DNA of 64,000 bases from Chalara sp. BL73 (GCA_918026815.1 CAKJVC010000201.1:295120-359119); one strand, 5' to 3'; numbered from the stretch's first letter, positions 22,506 to 37,500 are shown. Translations and numbers: made by a program. The notes: a model not told the origin generated them from the sequence alone.

Positions 22506-25500
22506 TCAGAAACCACCAAGGAGGCCGCCAAGCCGATCCAAGAACTCTCTTACAGTGCCCTCTGTGATCAACTTTCTGTTGCCCTCAAACTCAAGATCTA
22601 ATTTCCCGTTTCGCGGAGTCGCATATATCTCAGGCCGCGGGCGTGGGAGGAGATCAGTCTCGTAGAATGACACTTTACTTGGTGCGCCTAAGAATGTAAA
22701 CCCTACATCTTCCTCCTGCTGGAATGCCGTCCTCCATCCAAAGTCTTGAGCTGAATTAGGCCAACTGGTGCAATTGTTTATGATCTCAACCATTCCAGCT
22801 GCTTCGTAGGCTGAATCTTCGATAAATTGTTTCTGCAGTCGTAGCGCAATAGTTGAAACCGTGTCATCTTTTTCTACCGCGGTTCGAATAGGCACTTCGG
22901 TCATACAAGGTCCCACGACGTTTTGAAGGCTACCGGGAAGCATCGAACGACCGGTTACAAGACGCCCACACACGACCTCACTCTGCTGGAATTGTTTCGC
23001 GAATACCAAAACACAGGCAGCGTGAAAGATCGTCGCGGCAGATATTCCCTCATGACTTTGAGCATTCGGCATCTCAATAGTTCGTTTCATTGTTAGTCGG
23101 TCTTGAGAGATATATTTTTCGGTGAATGGTGAGATAGGAACCCAGCTTGGATATCGAGAGTCTTGGAGTCTTGAGGCCCAGTACTCTAGACTTTGTTGCT
23201 TTCTCGATTCATTGAAGGCAATGTATTGAGCAAAGTCGCCTGTTGCAAACAAAGGCTGTTGAACGTAGACCGATGAAAGAGCCTCGAGAACCATACCCCA
23301 GCTATACCCATCGAATTGAGCGTGGGAAATCCTGAACACTAGTTTGTGCTGTCCTGACTCATGTTTGACAGCCATAAACCGAACAAATGAGCGACCTAGT
23401 TGTCGAGGTCTGCGAAGGTCCTCTCGGCAGATATCATTCAAAAATGAGGAGATATCTTTTCCAGTCGCGTTGAAGTTGTCGTAGATCGGTTCCGAGTCAG
23501 CCAACAATACTTGCCAGAATCCACCATTCGCCTCCACGAAAACTGTGGAAAGAATTTCGAAATGTTTCACAAGCTTCCTGCATGCCCGCTGCAACTCCAC
23601 AAAATCGACATGTTCTGGAAGATCAAGTATCCAATGAGGAAGTCTGCTTGGCGGATCTTCTAGTGCGTCCAAGACCGCGCGAACCTGGAAGTCGGTTGCA
23701 GGAACGACATCCTTGATTGCACTTTCAGCAGGTTCGATAAAAGGCTGTATAAACCGGCGGATGAAGGTTGTTGCATCTTTTGTCTTTAGCAGCGAGAATG
23801 CAACATGTGGTTTGATGTGATATTCTTCTCCGTTGGTCTCTCTCACTAGTAGGGCCAATTTTGATAGACGCGGTGCGTTGAAGATGTCAGCGACAGTCAG
23901 CGATAGATTTTGTTCACGGGCTGCTGCAACCAATCGCATGGCAGAAATAGATTCGCCACCAATTCTCAAAAAACTACTCTCCGCAGTGATACTTCCAGCC
24001 TCGATTCCAAGAACCCCAGACCACAACTTCTGCAGTCGCTTTTCCATCATTGTAGATGGTGCTTGTTGTTGTTTGCCGTGAGATTGTAACTCGGCAAGCT
24101 TTTCCATGGTTTGTGTACTGCCCAACTCACGCAAGCGTCGCCTGTCCGTCTTATTGGTGGTGGTCATTGGAATCTTCTCCACATATATGTAGGCACCTGG
24201 GATCATGTACTGAGGAACTCGTTCTGAAAGTAGATCCTCTAGGCCATCAATAACCCGCACGAGCTTGGATTGAGTGTCTTCACCAACTTGAGATAGAACC
24301 CTCTCGGACAGGCTCAAGAATACCGCCAAAATGGGACTGGTGCTGTTCTGGGGGATAATTATTTCAGCAACGATATCCTCACAAGCACCTGGATCTTGTA
24401 AACTAGACCGCACATGATGCTCAACTTCACCCAGCTCAATTCTTTGGCCTCGAAGCTTGATCATTCCATCCTTACGACCGATAAAGTCCAATGAGCCGTC
24501 CGAGTTTTGCCTCAGAAGATCGCCAGTTTTGTATAGTCTGCCTTGTCGACCTGCATGGCTGAGTGAGCCTTGAGAAAGCCACTTAGGGTCTTCAATATAT
24601 GATACCGCAGTCCTTTCTAGATCTGAAAAATACCCCTTGCTAACAGTTGGACCCTCAATCAAAAGCTCTCCAATGGTACCAATTGCTGCGAGACGTTCAG
24701 GTCGACCGGGCTCCGCGAGCCAAGTTCGTGCGCCAAAAGAGTGCCCGACGTGATTATTGCGGGTTTTTGTGCTCAGTCGCACAAATGATAGGGCTTGAGC
24801 GCATTCTGCCGGCCCATAAATGCCAATGATAGTCTCTGCTTGTGCCCATCTAGAAACCTCTATACTCTGAATCGGCTCGCCTCCCATGGCTAAAGTCCTG
24901 ATTCCTGGCATTGACGATGGTTCTAGAGATCGAGCCACCGACGGAGTGAAATATACATAATTGGCGTTCATACGGTTTAGTGAGCCTGAAATGTCGTTTC
25001 TGCGTTCCCACTCTGATGGTATACACAAACAGCCGCCACATATTAGTGTTTGTAAAGTATTGGACCAGGAGACATCAAAGTTATATGAAACGAAATCAAA
25101 AACGCGAGTTCCTGGTTTGATATTTAGTATTTCAAATTGGTGTACCGCCGCAGACGCGAAGTTTCCATGGGTCGTCACGACGCCCTTTGGGACACCGGTT
25201 GATCCACTCGTGAAGACAATATAGAGCGTATCGGACGCTTGAGTTTTGACTAGAAGTGTAGGTGGCACATTTGTAGGGATATGTGCTCGATCAACAACCA
25301 CAACTTTTGCTCCGGAAATGCGACTTGCTAAGGAGCTATTTGTAGCAGATGAAAGTATAATATCTGGTTTGACTTGATTGACAATAGAGCGTAGACGCCC
25401 TTCTGGTTGCGTCGAATCCATGGCGACACATGCAGCCCCCGCCTTCATCACCCCTAGAGCAGCAACAGGATACCATAAAGATTTCTCAAAGCAGAGAGGT

Positions 25501-28500
25501 ACCAGAGCCCCTAGCTTAACTCCGAGGCGAGTAAGATATGATGCCAAGCGGCTAGAAAGGTCATCCAACTCGGCATAGGATAGATTGCCATCCCATGCAC
25601 ATATGGCTGGTGCCTGAGAGTGGAGCTTTATTGCCTTACTGATTAGATCATGTACGCACTCTTGGATAGGACTAGGAACGATAGAATTCCAGTTCCAAAG
25701 TTCTTCAATATCTTCCATACTAACTGTTGTGATTTCTTCGACAGCTTGAGTTCTTGAGTTACATATTTGACGTAAAACATGCTCGAATTGAGAAGCGATT
25801 CGTTCCATTTGTGCCTTGTCGATGACCTTGGAATCAAAGCTGATCTCAATTATGAGACCATTTTTATCTGTCAGTTGACACATGATCATGACAGCATTTG
25901 GGTTAAAGTCATCAAGCTCTGTTGTAGCCGACCCTATCTTTGACTGATTCTGGAATGGGCCAGTATCATACTTTGTGGATTTATCTTGTTTAGAAGGTTG
26001 TACGATTAACAAAGTATTGAAGCGACTACCAACTTCAGTTTCCACATTAATGTGTCGAATGTCAAGTAACTCGGTATGTTCATATGCGATCATCGCGGCT
26101 GACTGTTTTTGAACTTCGCTTAACAGATCATTAACGGAATTTTGTTGGTTAACCTTTATACGAATCGGTAGTGCTGATATTAGTGGCGCAACCATACGAT
26201 CAAGACCAGCCAGTTCAGCCTGGCGACCAGTTACCATTGCTCCAAATACTACATCTCGGGTGTCGGTATAACGGGCTGTGAGAATAGACCAAGCTGTTCT
26301 AATGATGGTAGATGCAGTAGCATCTATGCTTGGCCATTTAATATCAATAACTTCACGTCGAACTGTGCTATCAGCCTTGGGCTGATAGTCCTGGTGAGGC
26401 AATGATGGAAATGGGGTCCCCTCGAAATCAGAAAATTCATTGCGCCAGAATTCCTTGGCTTCTTCCTGATTGGTCCTGGCTATATGCTGAATGAAGGCTT
26501 GAAAGGGGGCAATAGGGCTATGGTCCATCTCCCCGGTGTAGGCATTTGATACTTCCTGCAGAAGTAAATCCAAGGAATACCCGTCGTACATTGCATGATG
26601 TTGGGTAAGAATGCAGTATAAACCCGTTTCGGCATCACCAGCAACAGCCAGTCGAGTAAGCGGTGTTGCCAGGCCCATCGGTCTTGCTTTATTTCTTTCT
26701 AGATATTCCTTAACATTATCGCTAAACTCCCATTCTAGCGGCCCATTTAACTGAACTTGAACTAAGCCTTCTGAGGGAATATCAACTATTCTATTCCGAA
26801 GTATAGGTGCGTTCGTCTGACTGACGACCTCCCAAGAACGTTTGAAGCGGTGGATGTCTACATTTTCCTTCAACAGCAGTAAGCAATTCGCTATGTAGGA
26901 GGCGTCTGATTTAGCCGTCATAGAAAGTAGTGACTTCTGGACTCCAGTACAAGGAAATATGTCTTCGATATTTGAGACGTCGGTAACACACTGCTTGGAT
27001 ACATTAGCGAGGATCCTTTCTTTATTGCTGGGATCCTTTAATAGCGAGAAAGGCGGAATTTCATTCCCTGAAATTGGAGCATCAGGCTCTAATGTTATCA
27101 TATTCTTCACCATATCTGATAAAAGTGGTGTAGTGAGAATGTTCTGGACCGTTAAACTGATACCGTGAGTGCGAGCTAAAGCAGACAGGCGCATAGCGGC
27201 AACCGAGTCACCTCCAACACGTAGGAAACTGCTATTGGCATAAATATTATCTTTCGAAACAGGCAAAACCGTGCTCCACAAGTGATGTAGCACAAATTCT
27301 GGTTCTGTGGATAGTGGTTTACCGTCCGTATCGCTGACTGCGCTTGTCAGTTGTTCCATTGTGAGATAGGCCCCAATCTCTTGCAGCTGTTTCCTATGTG
27401 TTTTGCCACTGGCTGTCATCGGTATTGATTCCAGGGGTATGTAGGCGCTTGGTACCATGTAAGAGGGCAGCTTGCTATGTAAATCAGCATCAAGGTCTTT
27501 TAAAATTTCCTGCAATTTCTTCTTCTCGTTTTGCCTTATCTGAATGAAGGCAAGTAGTGTGGCTCTTTGGGTAGCTTTGGGGACTACCACCTCGCTGACA
27601 ATTATGAACTCCTCAAGTTTACTCCTTAGATAGCATCGGACATGATGCTCAACTTCAGAGAGCTCGATCCTTTGTCCCCGAAGCTTTACCTGAGTGTCCT
27701 TCCTGCCGGCGAATGTCATTGTTCCATTGTCTGGATTATACCTCATCAGATCACCTGTCTTGTACAGCCGGCCGCTTCTTCCAGGAACTGATCCATCAGG
27801 GCTCCCCTTTGTGAGCCAAGTAGGGTTTTCGATAAAAGAGGACAGCATCTTCTCATCGTTGCCAAGATAGCCTTTCCCAAGAAGTGGTCCTTCCAGATAA
27901 AGCTCGCCGATAGTGCCAATCGGCGCCAAATGGTCACTTGAAAGCGGATCTACGATCCAAGTTGAGACACCGCGACCTTTACCTATCGTCAGTATCGGCG
28001 ATATTGGCTTTGATACGGGCCAACAATGTGTGGCCGCTGAGCATTCTGCGGGCCCATAGGACTGTATGACATTGGCATATGGCATCCATAGAGTAGCATC
28101 GTCACCCGATACCTGTTCTCCGCCTAAATGAATATTGCGCATGGTCGGTATCTTTTTAGCATCAACAAGTCTTGAAGTTGTAGGCGTAAGGAACATGTCT
28201 GTTATCCGGAATTGACGTATACTGTCTGTCAGGTTACTCTTTCTGTCATCTTCACTTGGTATACACAATGTACCTCCTGCGCAAAGTATATGGAAAGTAC
28301 TCCAGAGTGTCATGTCAAATGTGTAAGACGAGAAATCATACATCCGCGAACTACTATTCAGCCCCATAATGCTTCTTTGGTGAAAAACAGCACTAGCAAA
28401 ATTTTTGTGCTGTATCAGACAACCTTTCGGCGTTCCTGTACTTCCACTTGTAAAGACAACATACAGAAGATCTGAAGGATCAACTTTTGGCAGCTTCTGA

Positions 28501-31500
28501 GCCGTCTCACTGTTGGTATGAGCTTTGGATGTATGCGGGAGATGGGACTCGTCGCTTAAAACCAGCGTCTTTGGTCCTAAACTTGATGTAAGTCCTTCGT
28601 TGGAAGCAGAAGATAGAATGAGCTGAGGTTTCACTTGTTGCACAATGGCTCGTAGTCGTGATTCAGGCAGCGAAGGGTCTAAATGAACAACAGCCCCGCC
28701 TGCCTTGAGAACACTCAAGATAGCAACGGGCACCCATAATGATTTTTCAAAGCAAAGTGGTATAATCATGTTTCTCTTGACTCCGAGTTCAGATAAGCGA
28801 CACGCAATCGAATTTGAAAAGCGGTCTAGTTGGCTATAAGTCAACTCCCCATCCCAAGCAGATACCGCCACAGAGTTGGGATGAGACTGCGTAGTTTCGG
28901 AAATCAATTCATGCATACACCGCTCGATGGTTGCAGGCACTTCATAGTTCCACCTCCAGATCTGGTCAAGATCTCGCTCGGTAGCCATACTGAGATCTTG
29001 AATGCTTGGGTCAACATCAGAGCATATTCTCTTCAGCAGCTGCTCAAATTGGCATGCCATGGCATATACAGTTGGTTTATCTAGCACCGCAGAGTCGAAG
29101 CAGATTTCTATTTTCAGTCGATTTGCTTCTAAACTGCATATCACAGTGAGTGCGTAAGAAGTGAAACCACGATATTTATGCGGATCAGATTCTGTGTTCT
29201 GATGCCCAGAAATGAACAGATTAGAATCGCTCATTTTCTGTTCTTGTGGCTGCACAATCACCAATGTCTGAAACTGACAAGCTTGAAATGCTTCATCACT
29301 CACTTGACGTATCCTTGACAGCCCGGTTTGCTCATATTGAATCATCTCAGTTGCCTGGGTTTGTAACGTCTTTAAGAGATTTGAAAGCCTTGTATCCCTG
29401 CTAAATTTGACTCGGATTGGAACGGTAGCGATTGTCGGACCAGCCATTCGCTCTATGCCATTAACTGCTGCTTTGCGACCTGAGACAACCGTTCCAAAAA
29501 CAACGTCTGATGAATTTGAATATTGAGAACACAGTAGTGCCCATGCTGAACGAATTAGCGTGGACGGAGTCGAATTATCTTCACGCCAATATATATCTTC
29601 CACAAGATGTGTTAAAGCAGAGTCAGTATCAGGCTGATAGCTAGGTGATGGCAAGAGTGGAAACTGCGCAGCTTCCAAGTCTGAGAATTGAGCTTGCCAG
29701 AACTTCTCTTCAGCCTCCTTATCTTGGGTTGTAACATACTTAACGAATGACTGAAAGGGGCAGGATCGAAGCTGCCTCGATCCAGTATAGAAACTCTCCA
29801 GTGTCTCCAATATCAAGGGTGTGACTAATCCATCGTAAATTGAATGATGCATGGTAAGTACAAAGTCGAATTGCTGATGGCCAGCATCTTTTAGCAAGTC
29901 ATTGCGTTCTGTTGCCATTTTAACCTCCCTGGAGTCGAATTTATGAGATTCCTTTCCATTTTCAACAGTTTGAATAGCTATCTTTTTTCCCACTTCGTTC
30001 GCAACATATTTCATTGAATCTGAACCTTGACTACTTGGGATGAGTGCACAAGTCATGAGAGGAGATGCTAGCCCCAAAGGGCTTTCGTTCTCTTTATAGA
30101 GGAAATCCTCAATACTTTCTGTCTCTGACCAAGGCTTTGCTTCTTTGATAACTACCTGGACCAATCCCTGCTCTGGAAGATCAATGATGCGCGTTCTAAG
30201 AATTGGTATTGCCTCGACGACCTTTTCCCAGGCCGCCCGAAACCGAGCCAAATTCACTGAGGCGTCAAGCCGTAGTATATCATGACCAGTATAGTCTCCT
30301 TGGCGCCTCACGGTTAAGGCTAAGAGCCCTTCTTGTAATTGTGTACAGGGAAATATATCCTCGATTGTCCTCACGTTCACATCGCAGAGAGATGCTGCGT
30401 GTTGGCGTGCTCGATCAACATCAACCTCTGGCTTCAGTAGACTATAAGGTTCAATGGTAGTTTCAATAGCGACATCCTGGTTCTTGAGAAGTTTTGCCAT
30501 ATCCCCGAGTATCGGGCTTTGAAATATGTCAGCCACTGTGAGCAGCAGACCCTGCTGCCGTGCTAAACCTGCCAAACGCATTGCCTGGATAGAGTCACCA
30601 GCCCTAAGGAAACTATCATTTGCGGAGATTTTCTCTGCTTCTATTCCAAAACTACGCGCCCATAGCTCCCGCAAAGTTCTTTCCGCACTGGTTGAAGGCT
30701 CTCGCCATGTGCTGGTTCCGGTTGTCTGTCGTGGCGGAGTATATGTAGCACCAATTTGTTGTAGCCGAGCTCGGTCTCTTTTACCTGTCGGTCCTCTTGG
30801 GATACTTGTGATCGGTATATAGTACGATGGAATAGAATATCGAGGCAATGTCTTTGCGAGCCTCTCGCCTAGCCCAGAAGTTATTGTATTCGCTTCTTCC
30901 TGGGTTGCATGGCTAATAAATGCGGCAAGTATTAGGTTATCAGTATTTTTAGGCAATATGGAATCAACGATGACCTGAATATCCTTCCTATTTTCGAGGC
31001 ATTGTCGGATATGGAACTCAACTTCTTCCGGGGCGATGAGATTCCCTCGAATTTTGACCTGCGCGTCCTTTCTTCCTATGTAGACCAAGGCACCGTCGCT
31101 TCCATATCTACCTAAATCGCCTGTTCTATAGATGAGTCCCGATTTTCTACCTTCATGCGATGAGAACCCAGCAGTCAGAAAGGTCGGGTTCTTCCGGAAT
31201 AACTGCTCGGTTCTCTCGGGATTTCCGATATATCCATTAGCGCAAGTGTGCCCTTCCATGGCGATTTCCCCAATTGCTCCGAATGGAACTAGCTTGTTAA
31301 AGTTTCTTGGATCAACAAGCCAGCAAAGACTTGGATCCCTGTTATCAGTCCAACCAATCACTCCATTGTGCCAACTGTCCTTATCTGCAATGGCAAAAGT
31401 ACCTGAAGCAACCTCTGCTGGACCTATAATGAAAATATCAAGTTAGCACCCTTATACCCAAGTTTTGAATCATATACTGTTTGGGATTCTCCGGTTCTCA

Positions 31501-34500
31501 AGCCATGCGTGTGCTTGTATAAGAGTTGAAATAATTGAAAAACAGATCCATTCCTGGGTCATAGAGCCATAGTTTCTCTCGGCGCGATAACTTACCATAC
31601 CAATTTATAACTCGGCACCTGCCTTTCCATCTATTCACGTCCTTTTGAATAGAATTCTCACCACTCAAGACAATCGTGGCAATAGTAGGAACCTGCTGCG
31701 GATCAAGAAGCTTTGCTGTTGTAGGAGTAATATTTATATAGTTGGCCCGAAACCGATTGATAGCAGCAGCGAGACCATCAAGCCTTTCACTCTCCGAGGG
31801 AATGCAGATAACGCTCGAGTTCGCAAGTGACGAGATGACCTAGTAGAAGAGGTCGTTTAATTAGCTCACCGCTAGACAGACCCGCGTTATATGCCAAATG
31901 CAGTGCTTAGAGGAAGAAAATTTGATATTTAGGATATCCTAGGGTCGAAACGGACGCAAGATGAGGGAACATATTTCTCAATACAAGGCTAACTCACTTC
32001 AATTGTCCCAACATCAAAATCGTACGAAGCAAACTGAAATATTCTGGTCAAAGAAGTGACGAATAATTCTTTAGCATGTCCGACCAAGTTTGCTGCAATG
32101 GTCTTGTGACTCCAAAGGATCTGCTTCGGCTCACCAGTACTTCCTGATGAGACTAAAATCGCCGCCGGGTCGTTCATTTGAAGTTCTGGCAATCCCACTG
32201 GTCCCTGGTTAGTAAATGATTTGAGAAGCTGGTCAATCGTGAAGCACTGAGCATATTGTTGTATTTGCTCCACACGCGCCGGCGAAGCCACTGCAAAGTG
32301 CACGTCAAGTCTTTTGAACACAGCACTCAACCTGCCCTCAGGCACAGCCACTGATTGTAGGAGACTAATAGCTCCTGCTTTGAAGACAGCTTGCTGTACA
32401 ATGGGGACCCATTTCGATTTCTCGAAACACATTGCAACAATGTTGCCCTTATTTACTCCAGAGTGAATAAGTTTTTGACAAAGAATATCCGACAGCTCGA
32501 CGACCTCTCTGTATGAAAATTGACCGTCCCATGCATCTATAGCAGTTGCGTCCGGGTGTTTCCGTGCTGTTACTGTGACCATGTCATGTATGAAAGTTCT
32601 TGGCTCTTCTGGTAGCGCCGCATTCTGGGTCCAAAATATATCGAGATCTATATCGCTCACAGTCTGGACGGAGTCCAGCTTTGTAGATTCTGGATGTTCG
32701 ATACATAGCTGCTTCAATATTGTTTCGAATTGACATGCTATCCGATGAATTTGCTTTTTGTCAATGATTTTGGAGTCAAAGCTGACATGTAAATGCAAGC
32801 CAGATTTCTTTAGCTTACAGACCAACATCAACGCATGTGTGTTAAAAGGATCGTTACCTCGTGTATTGAGATCTGACGAGAAAGCACGAGCTTTGAACAG
32901 AAGGCTATCCTTGTTCAGGTCTTTCCCACCAGAAATAGGTTGTACTACTAGTAGTGTTTGGAAGAGCCCAGCATCAAAGTCACCATGCGCACGTTGGATA
33001 TTTTGCAGCCCATATTGCTCATATTGCATTGTCTCCAGTACTTTTTTCTGTATGCGTGCGAGAAATGAAGCCACGCTTTCATCCCAATTAACTGAAAAAG
33101 CAAAAGGAACGGTCGATATGGTCGGGGCAACACAATTTTCGAGACCTGCGAGATTTGCATGTCTGCCATTGTTCGTAACTCCGAAAATCACATCGCTGGA
33201 GGACATATATTGTGTAGACAGAAGAGTCCAAGCTGATCTTATGATAGTTGAAGGTGTTATCCCTGTCCGCGGCCAATTTATTTGTATAGTATACTCCAGA
33301 TCATCGTCTGCTTGAGGCTCATAAGTAGAAGACGGCAATATAGGAAATGGTCTCAGCTCTTTCCCAGAAATTTCAGCTCGCCAGAAGTTGAGTGCCTTTT
33401 CCTGATCGATATTTTGTAGATGCTCTATAAAATGTTGAAATGGAGTAACATTTATACCTAACCTTTCGGAATATTGTGACTCCACTTCGTCCAGGATCAT
33501 CTGCAGAGAGCTTCCATCGTATGTACAGTGATGTATCGTCAATATGAAATGGCGATCGATGATTGCATATCGGCATAGCTCCGTGCCCAAGCCCATAGGA
33601 TTATTTTGATCCTCGCGCACATAAGTCGCAACATCGGGTCCAGTGCGCCAGGAGACTTTGTCAAGCACGACTTGCACCAATCCTTGTTTCGGAAGATCAA
33701 CAATACGCGTCCGCAAAATGGCCAACTTGGCAACCGTTGCTTCCCAGGCTCTCCGGAGTCGATCAGTGTTAATGTTAGCTTGAAAAGGTAGAACACTTCG
33801 CGAAATGTACTGGCCATGTCTCTTTGCTCCCAATGCAAGAAGACCTTCTTGTAAAGGTGTACACGGGTAAACGTCGGCTATTTGGGATTTAGACACAGAA
33901 CAAAGCTGGGCCACAATGGCTCGGCAAGAATCTTCGTTGATAGACGAATCGAGCAGCGAAAATGGAGGAACTTCTCTCTCAGAAGATCCGACAACCTGTT
34001 TAATTGCTGCAGCCATCTTTTCAAGTTGAGGATATTCGAACACCTGTGCGACAGTCAACGCGAGCCCTGTCTTGCGTGCTGATGCTACTAGACGCATTGC
34101 ACTAATCGAATCGCCTCCAAGGCGGAAAAAGTTATCATTAGCATGTATTAGATTTGCTTCGATGCCAATAATATCTCCCCATAATTGTTGTAGTTGCTTT
34201 TCAGTTGAGGTGGACGCTTTCCTTGACTCCTGATGTGCTGGCTGAAGCCCTGCAATCTGCTCGTATGTAAGAGTTCCTCCAATTTGTTGAAGCCGCCTTC
34301 GATCTGTCTTTCCTGCGTGGCTTTTTGGGATCTTATTAATTGGGATATAGAGCTTTGGGATCATATATGATGGAAGAAATTTTGCAAGATGTGTCTCAAG
34401 CTCGTCTACTGGCAATACCATTTTTACAAAGTTTTCCGCATCCTCTATACCGTCAAGAGTACTTGCAGGGCTGACAAACAAAACCAAAACCTGTTTATCG

Positions 34501-37500
34501 CTGCCAGATGGAGCAAATATTTCTGCAACAACAATAACTTGTAGTTTTTGGGACAGAAAGGATTGAACACGAAGTTCGATTTCGCCGAGCTCAACTCTCT
34601 GACCTCGGAGTTTTCTTTGTGAGTCATATTTACGACCGATAAAAGCAATGCTTCCATCTGTGTCATACTTCACCAAATCCCCAGTTTTGTATGCTAGTCT
34701 GTGCCGACTAGGAATTCTAGTATGGCCACGTCGCAACCATGGTGGCGATATAAACGAACTTTTATTCAGTGCTGGGCCATTGCTACCTGTGTAGGAAGCA
34801 ACAATAGGTCCCTCAATACAAAGTTCAGCAATCGCGCCGATTGGAGCAAGTTTATCAGAGTCTTTCGGATCGACGAGCCAGATTGTGGCAGAGTTGGATT
34901 TTCCAATTTTGCCGCTCTTCCAGGTCTGCTTCCCAATGGAATAGGTAGTCGCGACAGATGCCTCGGCAGGCCCATACCAATTGTACAGATATTTAGCAGT
35001 TTCCATCCATCGGAAGGCAGCCGTGTCTAATAGCTTCTCGCCCGCAAACACGATGGTTTCTAGTGAACGTAGACCATGAGGATTTAGTGTTTCAGAGACC
35101 GATGGTGTAATGCATATCCAATTAGCCTTAGATTCAATAATAGATTCTGTGAGCCGGTTAGTTCTGTCCGACTCAGATGGAATACACAAGCATCCCCCAG
35201 TAACAAGTGTCGAGAGTGATTCTACAGTGCTGACGTCAAAATCATATCCAGCAAACTGTAAAACTCTGCTTCTGGCAGTCAGTCCAAATGCAACTGTGGC
35301 AGCTCGAATATTGCTTGATAATGCTGAGTGGGTCCACAAAATCGATTTTGGAGTGCCAGTAGATCCGGATGTGAATAGTACTAATGCCGGGTCTACCGGC
35401 AGATTTTGGCGACATTCAAGTGTCGGTACACTTGAATTATCACTGGGTTCCACAAGTTGCGATATATCCAAGGTTGGTACGAGATCTCTAAATGAAGAAG
35501 AATTAACTCCACCTGATGTGATCGCTAGTTTTGGTTGTAATGCTTGAACGATTTCGCGAGCACGCTGCTCTGATGTTGGTGCCGAAACTGGAAGCGCTAT
35601 TGCGCCAATTTTGAGCACAGAGATCATGCTTACCATCATCCAAGCAGATTTCTCAAAGCTCAGGATGACTGTGTCTCCCGGGATAATACCTCGCAGTTGC
35701 AACCGACTTACGACGCATTTCGACAAATCTTTGACTTCCCGGTATGTCAATATCTGGTCCCAGGAAGAGATACTGATGGATTCCGGGTGTTCCCCTGCGA
35801 TTTTGTCAAATATATCGGTTACAGTTTCCTCCACTACATCAATAGGCCCTCTATTACGGTCCCAAATGTCATCCAAGTCTGCTCTCGTCGCAGTTTCTAT
35901 ATCGCTCAACTTGGAGCTTGCAAATTCCTCCAAAGACAACTGACGAAGCAAGTGCTCAAAATGTAGAGCAAACTGTCGGGCTTGTTCTTGCTCGATCGCC
36001 CCAGTGTCAAAGCTGATGCTCAGAGACACTCCAGAATCTTGCAAATGGCAGATTATCATCATAGCATAGGAATTATAAATTCCTATATTGTCTGCTTCAC
36101 CGTCTTTATTAACGAGGCTAGGTCCAGCTGATTTCACAGCAGTTTCGTGGTATATCTCATCTTCGCTTGATACGCTACTGGCTTGTTCTCCTAAATTTGT
36201 ATTTCCGGCATTCAAAATAATGCTTTTTGCTTGAGAAAAAAAGGCACCCGGTTCCTTACCAGTTCTTTGTGCTGGTGGTTGTACAACGAGTAGGAGCTGG
36301 AATTGGCTTGCCTCTCCAACTTGCTCACTGATACGACGAATATTCTGTAGACCGAATTGTTCATATTGGGTGTTCTCAACTGCTTGTCCTTGTATCTGTT
36401 GCTGCAGTGCATCTACCGTCATATTCCAATCAAGTTTGATACGAAGTGGAATCGTTGCTATCGTAGGACCAGCCATCGAATCTATTCCTGGAATAGGAGC
36501 TTGTCTCCCACTTAGAGTTGCACCATACTTTATATCATTCGAATTCGTATATGTGGCCAGCAGCATGGTGAGTGCTGAGTGTACAATTGAAGTGGGAGTT
36601 ATACCAGTCCTTGGCCAATTTAAATCTGAAATTGGATGAGCAAGAACCAGTTTCTCTCTAGAAGTGTAATTGGGAGAAGGGAAATTCGTGGCTCCTGAGT
36701 CTGAGAACATGTCTTTCCAATAGGCAGTCGCTTTAGACGTGTCCAGATCCAGGACATGCTTGATAAACGGCTGAAATGGGGTAATGTTTAGGAATGTGGC
36801 TTCGCCTTTGTGGTAGGCAGTTTCTAAAGCATCGAGGATGAGCGTTGTAGTCCACCCGTCAAATATAGAGTGGTGCATTTCTAGGTAAAAATAAGGTGGG
36901 TCGCATTTGATAACGCCTGCTCGACATAAAGCCGCTCCAAGGCCCATTGCTTGAGTGTTCCCCGTAAGTTGACCCAAATTTGTGTATGAAATCAGGGGCA
37001 GTGGCCCTTTCAAAACAACCTGAACGAGACCTTCACCAGAAAGATCGACAATCTGTGTCCGAATAATTGGCATACGCTCAGAGATCGCTAACCAACACCT
37101 ATGAAATAGTTCAAAATTTATATTTGTTGGCAGTTCAAACACTGTCCGTGATATGTAATCTGCAGAAGGGCTCATCAAGCCTCCTCCATACTTTGAGGTC
37201 CGATTGCTTCTGAGAGTCGATGCAAGCATTCCTTGTTGAAGCGAGGTGCAGGGATATACATCCTCGATTGCCTCTTTGTGAGTTCCGCAAAGCTTTGCCA
37301 CATGCTTGCATATGTGCTCTTTGCCTAATCTGCCGCTCAGTAGTGAGAAAGGTAGAACAGGTTCCTCTTCACACGAAATGCTATGTGGCTTAGTAATATG
37401 GGCAAGGTCTCCAAGTACGGGTGTTCTGAAAACGTCTGCTACTGTTAGAAAGAATCCCTTCTTTCGAGCTGCCGAGACTAGACACATGGCAGCTATAGAG

